Shown here: one piece after another, positions 41,961-49,822 of the stretch | Layout: each line of letters begins with the position of its first letter | How positions within the stretch are numbered: the stretch's first letter is position 1 | NCBI RefSeq assembly: GCF_000758605.1 | Contig: NZ_CP009282.1 | Coordinates: 5,518,001 to 5,582,000, forward strand | DNA: 64,000 bases | Direction of reading: 5' to 3' | Origin: Paenibacillus sp. FSL R5-0912 | GTDB lineage: Bacteria; Bacillota; Bacilli; Paenibacillales; Paenibacillaceae | Translations under genes and position numbers: made by a program | Notes under the pieces: model-generated | What the model was told of the DNA's origin: nothing | The model's input: only the letters and a program-made list of their open reading frames with translations | Database searches by the model: none

Positions 41961-42257
41961 GAGATGCTTGCCAAATACGCCGGACCTGATAATCCCTTTG
42001 CGGTATTTATTGCCGTCGTTCTAGGAATCCCCCTTTATTCCAACGCTTTAGGTACAATCCCAATTGCAGAAGCTTTAATTCATAAAGGGGTGGGAATGGG
42101 AACCGCACTCGCCTTTATGATGGCGGTCACTGCGCTGTCATTACCTGAGATGATTTTGCTGCGAAAGGTGATCAAACCGAAACTAATCGCCGCTTTTGTA
42201 CTGATAACTGGTATTGGTATTATTCTGGTCGGTTATTTGTTCAATCTTATTGTTTAG
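41934..42257 (+). pseudogene. C-terminal remnant of an ArsP/YraQ-type permease
   Basis: The frame reads 'IGAIIVPAEMLAKYAGPDNP', 'FAVFIAVVLGIPLYSNALGTI', 'PIAEALIHKGVGMGTALAF' and 'ALSLPEMILLRKVIKPKLIA', the second half of DUF318/ArsP-type permeases that export organoarsenicals. Normal family members have over 300 residues; here only about 107 remain, and the in-frame N-terminal 30 codons are antisense to the AraC remnant. An open frame from 41838 exists but is probably not functional. Confidence 0.7.
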
Positions 42258-42312
42258 AACAGTAGAAACAAGAACAAGTAATATTATTATCTAACATGGG
42301 AGGAATTTATTA

Positions 42313-42540
42313 ATGATTATCAAGATTCTAGGGTCTGGATGCGCAAACTGCAAGAAACTGGAGGGGCATGCTAGAGAAGCAGTTAAACAACTTGGATTGG
42401 ATGTGACTTTCGAAAAGGTTCAGAATTATAAGGAGATTGTGTCATACGGAGTCATGAAAACACCAGCACTGGTTGTTGACAATCAAGTGAAAATTATGGG
42501 CAGAGTGGCATCGGTTGAGGAAATTAAGAAGCTGCTGTAA
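42313..42540 (+). CDS. Thioredoxin-like small redox protein
   Basis: 75 residues beginning 'MIIKILGSGCANCKKLEGHA', with a Cys-Ala-Asn-Cys active site and 'VMKTPALVVDNQVKIMGRV', as in the small 'redox-active disulfide' proteins that accompany ArsP-type permeases. Strong GGGAGGA ribosome site. It is intact although the permease ahead of it is broken, and it would be co-transcribed with that remnant. Confidence 0.85.
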   Translation: MIIKILGSGCANCKKLEGHAREAVKQLGLDVTFEKVQNYKEIVSYGVMKTPALVVDNQVKIMGRVASVEEIKKLL

Positions 42541-42563
42541 GTGCATGTATTTCAACTCCATAA

Positions 42564-42593
42564 CAAAAAAGCCATCCCCCTTAGGAAATAGCT
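42564..42593 (-). terminator. Intrinsic terminator at the end of the main ars operon
   Basis: Minus strand AGCTATTTCC and GGGGATGGCT pair over ten bases when G-U pairs are allowed, around TAAG, followed by TTTTTTG. It lies about 22 bases after the phosphatase stop and may also serve the convergent thioredoxin-like gene. Confidence 0.65.
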
Positions 42594-42614
42594 CTTTTGA
42601 ATATGAATTTCACT

Positions 42615-43046
42615 TTACTTGGATGAATAAAAGCCCTTCAGTATATCACGCATATCCTGCTTGATGTTGATATCCGGACGCTTTTCTTTGGCCAAGGCTT
42701 CCGCCTCTTCTACATTCGCAGCATGGCCAAGTTCAAGCAGGACTCCTGTGGCCACAGTTCCTGTACGGTTCCGTCCGCCGGCACAATGGAAATACACAGT
42801 TTTCCCATCATTTACTGCTGCCGTAACTGCCTGGATTGCCGCTTGAACAGAATCTTCCTGTCCGCCCTCATCCTCCACGATCGGAAAATGATGACGGGTT
42901 ACATGCTCAGGGAAGCCTTCTGCCTTCGTTCCGGTATCCCTTAAGTCAAACACATCGGTAATCTCTTGCTCCTGCAGGGCTTCTAGTAGCGCATTCTCCC
43001 CGCCGATGTATACTTTACCTTCGATCAATTCATGATAATTCGCCAT
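42615..43046 (-). CDS. Cys-based protein phosphatase, dual-specificity type
   Basis: 143 residues; the active-site loop 'VYFHCAGGRNRTGTVATGVL' (HCxxGxxRTG) and the upstream Asp region fit small dual-specificity/tyrosine phosphatases. Last gene of the arsR-arsB-arsC-arsD-arsA operon, 18 bases after arsA. Such phosphatases recur in Bacillota ars operons; their role is not established, and arsenate reduction is one possibility since the fold shares the Cys-loop chemistry. Confidence 0.85.
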   Translation of the reverse strand: MANYHELIEGKVYIGGENALLEALQEQEITDVFDLRDTGTKAEGFPEHVTRHHFPIVEDEGGQEDSVQAAIQAVTAAVNDGKTVYFHCAGGRNRTGTVATGVLLELGHAANVEEAEALAKEKRPDINIKQDMRDILKGFYSSK

Positions 43047-43064
43047 TATAGTTCTCCCCTATCT

Positions 43065-44852
43065 CTATTCTCTAGCAGCAGTTGCTTTCCGCCACGAGAG
43101 TTCTTTAAGCTGCTCATACCCGGTTACTTCATTAGACTTCCAAGGGATGATTACCACATGCCCCTCAGCATTTTGTTCTACCTTCTGAATCCAATTCAGT
43201 TCTGCATGAGCCCGCCCGCTAAGCACTGGATCTGTTGTCCCTGCAGCAGCAAAGCTTTGATTAATCGCCCACCATTTCGTTGGTATACCCGCACGCTTCA
43301 GATCCTGTTCCAGGCGGGAGGCTTCATAGACCGGCGTTGCCTCCGCCAGCGTGACAATAACGACGCTTGTCTCCTTCGGATCACGAAGTCTCGGCAGTAA
43401 ATGCTGCACGGAATCCGGAATGACGCCGGAAGAACGGGCGATTTCCTTATGGTATTCCTGAGTCGCATCCAGCAATAACAGCGTATGTCCGGTTGGTGCT
43501 GTATCTATAACTACAATCTCTTCCTCAGAGCGCTCTACCAAGTCAGCAAATGCACGAAACACGGCGATCTCTTCGGTACATGGCGATCTTAAATCCTCTT
43601 CCAGGAAGGCAAGCCCCTCTTCATCCAGGGAATCTGCATTCTGGCGGATCACCTCTTGCTGATATTTCTCTAGTTCCACCTTCGGATCCACCCGGCTTAC
43701 GGAAATCTGATCGGAATGATCACCGAATACATATTCCAGATGAGCCGCCGGATCTGTTGTACTGAGATGAACCCGGTGTCCCCGTTCGGCCAGGCCGACA
43801 GCTATAGCAGAGGCTACAGTTGTTTTCCCCACACCGCCTTTACCCATCGTAAAAATCACCCGAATCCCGCTACCCTCCAAATCGGAGATCAAGGCTTCAA
43901 GTGAGGGGATGTCAGCGTTTACCTCTACCTGTTGTACATGATCTGGATTCCCTTGGACTGGAGCGAAGAATGCACGCAAGCTTGCGATGCCTGTAACATT
44001 AAAGGGAGCTAAGGGGATTGTGTAGCTTGCTAGAGCCTGTAGTTCAGCAGGCATATGTGACAGCGCCTTCTGTTGCCGCTCTACAAAGCTCTTCCCAACT
44101 TCATCTTCGTTGATAGATGAAGTAAGTACCCCATTAACCACAAGCAGCTGATTTTTTATCCCGGTTTCTTTTAGTTCAGATGATGCACGTGCGGCTTCCC
44201 TTAAGGGAGAAAGCTCCGGACGGGTAACCAGGATTAGGGTAGTCAGATCCTTGTCCGATAAGGATTTAACCGCTTCATGATATAGAACTTTTTTACCTTC
44301 CAGACCCGCCAGTGGACCCAGACATGAGGCACCATGCGTACTTTCATCCAGGAAGCCGCTCCAGGCTGAAGGCAGCTGCAACAGCCGCAGCGTGTGTCCT
44401 GTTGGCGCAGTGTCAAACAGAATATGATCGAACTGTGCCTTCAATTTCTCATCCGTCAACAGGGTTGTAAACTCATCAAAAGCAGCAATTTCCACCGTAC
44501 ATGCTCCTGATAACTGTTCTTCCATCGACGCGACGACCGAATCAGGCAATACTCCCCGGTAAGGAGCAACCACTTTTGCCTTATATTCTTCGGCGGCAGT
44601 CTCCGGATCTAAATTAGCCGCAAAAAGATTGGGAACCTCTTCAATGGGAGTGGGATGGTTAAACAGCTCTACACCGAAAACATCCTGTAGATTGGAGGCG
44701 GGGTCTGTGCTCACCAGCAGAACCCGTTTGCCGGAGTCTGCCAGCGCAACTGCTGCCGCACAGGCTGTTGAGGTCTTACCCACCCCGCCTTTCCCTGTAA
44801 AGAACAGGTAAGGTGTCGGCAGCATAGTCAGTGGATCAAAGAGTTTAGACAT
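43065..44852 (-). CDS. arsA: ArsA, arsenite pump-driving ATPase
   Basis: About 595 residues from the ATG at 44852, which has GAAGG upstream. Two homologous halves, each with a P-loop GKGGVGKT (residues near 21 and 336) and the 'DTAPTGHTLRLL' / 'DTAPTGHTLLLL' switch motif of ArsA. It binds As(III) handed over by ArsD and energises efflux through ArsB. Follows arsD by 20 bases. Confidence 0.95.
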   Translation of the reverse strand: MSKLFDPLTMLPTPYLFFTGKGGVGKTSTACAAAVALADSGKRVLLVSTDPASNLQDVFGVELFNHPTPIEEVPNLFAANLDPETAAEEYKAKVVAPYRGVLPDSVVASMEEQLSGACTVEIAAFDEFTTLLTDEKLKAQFDHILFDTAPTGHTLRLLQLPSAWSGFLDESTHGASCLGPLAGLEGKKVLYHEAVKSLSDKDLTTLILVTRPELSPLREAARASSELKETGIKNQLLVVNGVLTSSINEDEVGKSFVERQQKALSHMPAELQALASYTIPLAPFNVTGIASLRAFFAPVQGNPDHVQQVEVNADIPSLEALISDLEGSGIRVIFTMGKGGVGKTTVASAIAVGLAERGHRVHLSTTDPAAHLEYVFGDHSDQISVSRVDPKVELEKYQQEVIRQNADSLDEEGLAFLEEDLRSPCTEEIAVFRAFADLVERSEEEIVVIDTAPTGHTLLLLDATQEYHKEIARSSGVIPDSVQHLLPRLRDPKETSVVIVTLAEATPVYEASRLEQDLKRAGIPTKWWAINQSFAAAGTTDPVLSGRAHAELNWIQKVEQNAEGHVVIIPWKSNEVTGYEQLKELSWRKATAARE

Positions 44853-44872
44853 GGTATGCCTTCTTTCTTTCA

Positions 44873-45232
44873 TTATGACTTCGTCTTGATTTCAAGACGG
44901 ATGCGGGGCTTGGCTGTCAATTCAGCTGCGGCAATCCCTGTCCACTGCTCTAACTCTTCATTCGTGGGGTAGCCCTGTTTCTTAACCACTTTCCCGTCTA
45001 CAAAAGTAACAGGCAATACTTCAGGACCTTCATCAGCCAGCAATTGTCTGACTTCACCATTCGTAACAAAGGCATCCGGTTCACTGGTCAGATTATATCT
45101 GGATACATCTACAGCCTGCTTCTTCAAGTTATGAACTACAGCAGATATACGAATTAATTCAGGATCAGCTACAGGCCCACATACACCGGTGGAGCAGCAC
45201 ATCGCCGGATCATAGATTTCAATTCTTTTCAT
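44873..45232 (-). CDS. arsD: ArsD, arsenic metallochaperone
   Basis: About 119 residues; the ATG at 45232 is favoured because AAGGAGG lies ahead and the protein then starts 'MKRIEIYDPAMCCSTGVCGP' as ArsD does. The three As(III)-binding cysteines (CC....C) are present. It delivers As(III) to ArsA. Located between arsC and arsA in the operon. Confidence 0.93.
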   Translation of the reverse strand: MKRIEIYDPAMCCSTGVCGPVADPELIRISAVVHNLKKQAVDVSRYNLTSEPDAFVTNGEVRQLLADEGPEVLPVTFVDGKVVKKQGYPTNEELEQWTGIAAAELTAKPRIRLEIKTKS

Positions 45233-45287
45233 GAACTCCATCTCCTCCTTAGAAATACAGCCGGGAAGCCCCGGCTGTTACTCTGTC

Positions 45288-45707
45288 TTATTTTCCTGTT
45301 TCAGCGAATTGCTTGATGCGCTCGCCCACTTGATCACGAACCCGCTGGAAGACTGCCCACTTCTCTTCATCTGTTCCTTGCGCTTTCGCAGGGTCATCAA
45401 ATCCCCAGTGCTCACGTTTCACTTGGGGCGGAGTAATTGGACATTTATCTGCAGCGTCTCCGCACAATGTAATCACAAGGTCAGCATTATTAAGCAGCTG
45501 CGGATCAATAATATCAGACGTTTGAGCTGAGATGTCAATTCCTACTTCGTTCATCGCTTGAACAGCTTTCGGATTCAGACCGTGAGCCTCTATACCTGCA
45601 CTGTACACATTCCATTCCTCGCTCAAGTATTTCTTAGCCCAGCCTTCGGCCATCTGGCTCCGGCAGGAGTTTCCTGTACACAAAAAGTAAATGGTTTTCT
45701 TATCCAT
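45288..45707 (-). CDS. arsC: ArsC, thioredoxin-coupled arsenate reductase
   Basis: 139 residues. The low-molecular-weight phosphatase loop 'FLCTGNSCRSQMAEGWAKKY' carries Cys10 and Cys15, and 'VITLCGDAADKCPITPP' gives Cys82 and Cys89, the residues used in the triple-cysteine arsenate reduction cascade. AAAGGAG ribosome site. It reduces As(V) to As(III), which ArsB exports. Confidence 0.95.
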   Translation of the reverse strand: MDKKTIYFLCTGNSCRSQMAEGWAKKYLSEEWNVYSAGIEAHGLNPKAVQAMNEVGIDISAQTSDIIDPQLLNNADLVITLCGDAADKCPITPPQVKREHWGFDDPAKAQGTDEEKWAVFQRVRDQVGERIKQFAETGK

Positions 45708-45728
45708 GAGTTGTAATCTCCTTTGATT

Positions 45729-47039
45729 TTAAAATAGATTTAACGTTATATAGAGGCCAAGCAGTGTGATAAACAGTGTAGGGATCGTCAGGATAATACC
45801 TGTTTTGAAATACGTTCCCCAGGATATCTTCACCCCTTTGGTCGAAAGCACATGCAGCCACAGCAAGGTAGCCAGTGAACCAATCGGTGTAATCTTCGGT
45901 CCCAAGTCAGAGCCGATGACATTCGCATATATCAAGGCTTCCTTAATCAGTCCCGAGGTATGCGTAGCATCAATGGCCAGCGCATCAATCATCACCGTAG
46001 GCATGTTATTCATTATGGAAGAGATGATTGCAGCAATAAAGCCCATCCCCATCGTTGCGGCGAACAGCCCCTGATCAGCCACAGCCTGGATGACATCGGC
46101 AAGGACGTCCGTCAGCCCCGCATTGCGCAGGCCATATACGACGACATACATCCCGATGGAAAAGAATACAATCGCCCAGGGCGCACCCTTCACGACTTCC
46201 ATCGTGGGAACATTCGGGCTTCTTCTTGCCATGAGAAGGAAGAAAATTGCGATAACCCCGGCTACCACAGACACCGGAATATTCAGGAACTCACTCACAA
46301 AGTATCCTACCAGCAGAACCGCTAATACCCACCAGGACAGTTTGAACATCTTCTTATCTTTGATCGCTTCCTGCGGATTTTTCAGCTGGGAGCTGTCGAA
46401 TTTCTTAGGGATGCTTTTACGGAAAAAGAAGTACAGAACCAGAATACTTGCCCCCAAGGAAAACAGAGTAGGCATCAGCATCCGTCCAGCGTATTCCATA
46501 AAGGTAATCCCGAAAAAGTCCGCCGATACGATGTTCACCAGATTACTTACAACCAGCGGCAAAGACGTAGTATCCGCAATGAACCCGCTGGCAATGATAA
46601 ACGGAAAGACCTTCTTCTCATCAAAATTCAGCGCACGGACCATAGCCAGCACAATTGGAGTCAGAATGAGCGCCGCTCCGTCGTTGGCAAAGAACGCGGC
46701 TACAATCGCACCAAGAATGGTGACATAGATGAACATCCGGGTTCCATTCCCCCGGGCAGCTCTGGCCATATGTAGGGCAGCCCATTCGAAGAATCCGATT
46801 TTATCGAGGATGAGCGAGATCAGAATGATCGCAACAAAGGCCAATGTGGCATTCCATACAATCAAGGTAACGTCCTTAACATCACTAAAGCTGACTACTC
46901 CGGCAAGTAAAGCGAGTACCGCTCCGCCGCAGGCAGACCAGCCAATGGACAAGTTTTTAGGCTGCCAAATGACAAATACTAAGGTAACAATGAAAATGAA
47001 ACCCGCTAAGAATACAGAAACCAATCCGCTAACCTCCAT
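45729..47039 (-). CDS. arsB: ArsB, arsenite efflux permease
   Basis: 436 residues with about 11-12 membrane helices; 'AFFANDGAALILTPIVLAMV' and 'MPTVMIDALAIDAT' are typical of ArsB. The ATG at 47039 sits directly after the arsR stop (TAAATG) but has no ribosome site of its own; a TTG five codons inside has GGAGG at good spacing and may be the true start. Works with ArsA as an ATP-driven pump or alone as an antiporter. Confidence 0.93.
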   Translation of the reverse strand: MEVSGLVSVFLAGFIFIVTLVFVIWQPKNLSIGWSACGGAVLALLAGVVSFSDVKDVTLIVWNATLAFVAIILISLILDKIGFFEWAALHMARAARGNGTRMFIYVTILGAIVAAFFANDGAALILTPIVLAMVRALNFDEKKVFPFIIASGFIADTTSLPLVVSNLVNIVSADFFGITFMEYAGRMLMPTLFSLGASILVLYFFFRKSIPKKFDSSQLKNPQEAIKDKKMFKLSWWVLAVLLVGYFVSEFLNIPVSVVAGVIAIFFLLMARRSPNVPTMEVVKGAPWAIVFFSIGMYVVVYGLRNAGLTDVLADVIQAVADQGLFAATMGMGFIAAIISSIMNNMPTVMIDALAIDATHTSGLIKEALIYANVIGSDLGPKITPIGSLATLLWLHVLSTKGVKISWGTYFKTGIILTIPTLFITLLGLYITLNLF

Positions 47040-47384
47040 TTAGTCACATGAAATTCTTAAGCCTTTCTTATCGAGCTCTTCTAATTCATGATCTTGTGAA
47101 GGAACGAAGGCAATCAGATTCTGAATTAATTCATGCTGGATGCTGTTTGGATTCACCGAGTAAAAAATCCACTGGCCTTTCCGGTTCTCCTTGACCAGCC
47201 CCGCATCCTTGAGCTTCCGCAAGTGCTGGCTCACAGATGGCTGACTAGTCTTGAAAATATCAACAAGCTCGCATACACAGCACTCCTGCTTCTCCAGAAG
47301 CTTCATCATCGTCAGCCTAGTTTTATCCCCCAGTAGCTTCAACGTCTGTGATACTTCATCCAGCTCATCCAGATCAAAACTCAT
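47040..47384 (-). CDS. arsR: ArsR, arsenical-responsive repressor (first copy)
   Basis: About 114 residues from the ATG at 47384, preceded by AAAGGGGGG. Winged helix 'TSQPSVSQHLRKLKDAGLV' and the As(III) site 'QECCVCELVDIF' (Cys-Val-Cys in the alpha-3 region) are canonical. First gene of the operon and preceded by its operator-promoter at 47409-47437, so it should be autoregulated. Confidence 0.93.
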   Translation of the reverse strand: MSFDLDELDEVSQTLKLLGDKTRLTMMKLLEKQECCVCELVDIFKTSQPSVSQHLRKLKDAGLVKENRKGQWIFYSVNPNSIQHELIQNLIAFVPSQDHELEELDKKGLRISCD

Positions 47385-47408
47385 CTTCAGCCCCCCTTTC
47401 ACCACATC

Positions 47409-47437
47409 ATTATATAACTATACGCTTATATAATCAA
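47409..47437 (-). promoter_or_regulatory. ArsR operator-promoter of the main ars operon
   Basis: Arms ATTATATAA and TTATATAAT form a perfect inverted repeat with an 8-base spacer (47409-47434). On the minus strand TTGATT, a 17-base spacer and a perfect TATAAT (47409-47414) overlap it fully, so bound ArsR would exclude polymerase. The start codon of arsR is 25 bases downstream. Confidence 0.85.
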
Positions 47438-47467
47438 GTGAGAATATGATTCCCTTCTGTTCAATCC

Positions 47468-47791
47468 TTAATCACAAGCACATTCCGTGTACTCCCCTTT
47501 TAACAAGGACAGTAGCGTTTGGGTGTCAGGCAATGCACTTAGAACGGGTTGAATAAAGGAACCCTCTTCAATATTCAAGGAATAGTATACCCATTGAGCG
47601 CGTTTCGTCTCCTTCACTAGTCCCTGTGCCTTTAATTTCCTCAAGTGCTGGCTCACACCAGGTTGAGACATATTTAAGATTTCGACTAAATCACATACAC
47701 ACCATTCTTTATCTTTAAGCAATCCAAGTATCGTTAGCCTGGTTTTGTCACCCAATAATTTCAGCTTCTCTGCCATTTCACTATTGAACAT
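47468..47791 (-). CDS. ArsR-family repressor (second copy)
   Basis: About 107 residues from the ATG at 47791, preceded by AGAGGA. Winged helix 'MSQPGVSQHLRKLKAQGLV' and 'KEWCVCDLVEIL' give the Cys-Val-Cys As(III) site; the C-terminus has two more cysteines ('ECACD'). It is diverged from the first copy, so the two probably recognise different operators: this one has its own AATATAT/ATATATT repeat upstream. Confidence 0.9.
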   Translation of the reverse strand: MFNSEMAEKLKLLGDKTRLTILGLLKDKEWCVCDLVEILNMSQPGVSQHLRKLKAQGLVKETKRAQWVYYSLNIEEGSFIQPVLSALPDTQTLLSLLKGEYTECACD

Positions 47792-47831
47792 AGGCACAGT
47801 CCTCTCCAGAGTACAAACCAAATGATACATA

Positions 47832-47849
47832 AATATATAATCATATATT
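47832..47849 (-). promoter_or_regulatory. Inverted repeat upstream of the second arsR
   Basis: AATATAT and ATATATT arms separated by four bases, 41 bases before the start codon. The A/T-rich ATAT-type half-sites fit ArsR/SmtB operators. The promoter hexamers were not assigned. Confidence 0.55.
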
Positions 47850-47903
47850 AAAGTTCATTTCGTTTAAAATCAAGAAAGGCGAAAGTAGTTTGGCAAGAAA
47901 GCC

Positions 47904-48329
47904 TTATTCGTTAACAGGGACATTCATTTCCTTTAGTAACTGAAGCACCCGCAGCTGGATGTGGTCACGTGCAGCCCTCACATCTTCCAGACGGCCCTCA
48001 TGGGTTAATGGATCCGTAATATCCCATTGTACATTCTTGATGGCAAAAGGAACAATCGGGCATTTTTCATTAACTTGTTCACATAATTTAATAATGACTT
48101 TCGATTGCATAAATGTTGTCATATCAATCGTTTTGGAGCTGTTGCCTGAAATATCAATCCCTACTTCTTTCATGACTTTGACCGTATAGGGATGAATCTC
48201 TCCGGATTCAAGTCCTGCACTTTCAGCGATCACATGCTCACCGCCATAATGTCTGGCAAAAGCCTCGGCAATTTGACTGCGGCAACGATTCTGGATACAG
48301 AGGAAATACAGACGAATGGGTTGTTCCAT
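47904..48329 (-). CDS. ArsC-like arsenate reductase/low-molecular-weight phosphatase (second copy)
   Basis: 141 residues; loop 'FLCIQNRCRSQIAEAFARHY' and 'VIIKLCEQVNEKCPIVPFA' hold the expected cysteines. It differs clearly from the arsC in the main operon, so it is not a recent duplication. Ribosome site GAAAGGGG. Lies upstream of the second arsR with a 112-base gap and has its own inverted repeat (48368-48385). Confidence 0.88.
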   Translation of the reverse strand: MEQPIRLYFLCIQNRCRSQIAEAFARHYGGEHVIAESAGLESGEIHPYTVKVMKEVGIDISGNSSKTIDMTTFMQSKVIIKLCEQVNEKCPIVPFAIKNVQWDITDPLTHEGRLEDVRAARDHIQLRVLQLLKEMNVPVNE

Positions 48330-48367
48330 TTTCTCAGGCCCCTTTCTATTTATAGTTCATTATATAA

Positions 48368-48385
48368 TTGAATGTTTATATTCAA
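48368..48385 (-). promoter_or_regulatory. Inverted repeat upstream of the second arsC-like gene
   Basis: TTGAAT and ATTCAA arms with a six-base spacer, 39-56 bases upstream of the start codon and next to a TATAAT (minus strand, just below 48368). Plausible ArsR-type operator. Confidence 0.5.
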
Positions 48386-48435
48386 GTCATTCTTTTTGTT
48401 TCCGTAATGTAAAACTTCCAATCAGATGATATTTA

Positions 48436-48466
48436 ACTTGCAATTTGCAAGTATCTGAGTTATAAC
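48436..48466 (+). promoter_or_regulatory. MarR-type operator and promoter of the marR-like gene
   Basis: ACTTGCAATTTGCAAGT (48436-48452) is a perfect inverted repeat (ACTTGCA and TGCAAGT arms, ATT centre). A -35 TTGCAA (48438-48443), 17-base spacer and -10 TATAAC (48461-48466) overlap it. The same arrangement recurs before arsM, so the MarR-like protein most likely represses both. Confidence 0.85.
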
Positions 48467-48486
48467 TAATACATGAGGTGAAAACA

Positions 48487-48936
48487 ATGGAAACTCCACG
48501 AGAATTACTCCAAATCATGAGCAGGCGTTTGGGACTACTCAATAAGGATTGCTGCAGCGTAGGCGGATGTGATCTTTCTGCGACCCAAAGCCATCTATTG
48601 TATGAAATTGATCGAAGCCACAATCCCTCTATGCAACAGGTCGCCGAAACACTCGGGACAGATATTACTACCTTTAGCAGACAAGTCCAGTCTTTGGTGA
48701 AAATGAATTTAGTTAAGAAGACACCTGACCCTGCGGATCGAAGAGTCTATAACCTGTCGCTTACTCCCGAAGGGAAAATGGTGGCTACAACGATTGATCA
48801 ACAAATGAATGAATACCTGAATGAAGCCTTCTCACACATGAGCGAATTTGAAGTAGAAACATTACTACGATCCATTAAGCTTTTCAATGAAGCCATGGGG
48901 AAATCCAGCAATTGCTGCGCACCTGTAAAAGGGTGA
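48487..48936 (+). CDS. MarR-family transcriptional regulator with cysteine-rich ends
   Basis: About 149 residues from the ATG at 48487, preceded by GAGG. Winged helix with 'MQQVAETLGTDITTFSRQVQ' and 'DPADRRVYNLSLTPEG' wing. Unusual: 'CCSVGGC' near residue 23 and 'NCCAP' at the C-terminus could bind As(III) or another thiophilic metal(loid). It has its own operator, shared with arsM, so it is probably the local sensor for methylation of arsenic. Confidence 0.85.
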   Translation: METPRELLQIMSRRLGLLNKDCCSVGGCDLSATQSHLLYEIDRSHNPSMQQVAETLGTDITTFSRQVQSLVKMNLVKKTPDPADRRVYNLSLTPEGKMVATTIDQQMNEYLNEAFSHMSEFEVETLLRSIKLFNEAMGKSSNCCAPVKG

Positions 48937-48951
48937 TTTCTCTAGTCTTAT

Positions 48952-48982
48952 ATTTGCAATTTGCAAGTTATTCCACTATACA
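48952..48982 (+). promoter_or_regulatory. MarR-type operator and promoter of arsM
   Basis: ATTTGCAATTTGCAAGT (48952-48968) repeats the operator upstream of the marR-like gene with one change. A -35 TTGCAA (48954-48959), 17 bases and -10 TATACA (48977-48982) sit in the same positions relative to the operator. It lies in the 60-base gap between the marR-like gene and arsM. Confidence 0.82.
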
Positions 48983-48996
48983 AGGAGTGTTTAATC

Positions 48997-49803
48997 ATGA
49001 ACAAACTTACTAATGACCAGATCCGCCAGAATGTACGGGGGCGCTATCAGACAATCGCTGTAAAAAAGGTCGAAGCTGCCTCTTCCTGCTGCGGACCTGC
49101 TGACAGCAGCTGCTGTGACTCCCCATCTGATTTTGATGCCATATCCGCTAAGCTGGGTTATTCCAGCGAGGATCTGTCTGCAGCTCCTGAAGGCGCAAAT
49201 TTAGGCCTTGGATGCGGTAACCCTCAGGCTATTGCTGAACTGCAGGCGGGTGAACATGTTCTGGACCTTGGGAGCGGTGGTGGATTCGATTGTTTCCTCG
49301 CTTCCCGGCAGGTAGGTGAGCAAGGCCATGTTATCGGTGTGGATATGACACCTGAAATGATCAGCCGCGCAAGAGATAATGCCATTAAAGGAAAATTCAA
49401 CAACACGGAATTCAGATTGGGCGAAATTGAACATCTCCCCGTCGCTGACAATTCAATAAACGTGATTATCTCTAACTGCGTGATTAACCTCTCACCAGAC
49501 AAACAGCAAGTATTCCGTGAGGCCTATCGTGCCCTTCAGCCTGGCGGGCGTCTGGCGATCTCTGATATTGTAACTACAGCTGAGCTTCCCCCTGAGATCA
49601 AAAATGACCTGGGCGAACTATATTCTGGTTGTATCTCCGGAGCCTCTTCCATCGCTGATGTAGAGCAGATGCTTCGGGAAAGCGGCTTCTCTGAGATTAG
49701 CATTGAGCCCAAAGATGAATCCAGAGCATTCATCAAAGATTGGGTTCCCGGTGCGAACGTTGACCAATTCATTGTATCTGCTGTAATTAAAGCGAGAAAG
49801 TAA
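48997..49803 (+). CDS. arsM: ArsM, arsenite S-adenosylmethionine methyltransferase
   Basis: About 268 residues from the ATG at 48997, preceded by AAGGAGTG. SAM motif 'VLDLGSGGGFDCFLASRQVG'. The cysteines used for As(III) binding are visible: 'SSCCGPADSSCC' near the N-terminus, 'SNCVINLSPDK' and 'YSGCISGASSI'. The enzyme methylates As(III) to methylated, partly volatile forms. Co-regulated with the marR-like gene by matching operators. Confidence 0.94.
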   Translation: MNKLTNDQIRQNVRGRYQTIAVKKVEAASSCCGPADSSCCDSPSDFDAISAKLGYSSEDLSAAPEGANLGLGCGNPQAIAELQAGEHVLDLGSGGGFDCFLASRQVGEQGHVIGVDMTPEMISRARDNAIKGKFNNTEFRLGEIEHLPVADNSINVIISNCVINLSPDKQQVFREAYRALQPGGRLAISDIVTTAELPPEIKNDLGELYSGCISGASSIADVEQMLRESGFSEISIEPKDESRAFIKDWVPGANVDQFIVSAVIKARK

Positions 49804-49822
49804 GCATTTGGAGGCTGTTCAT

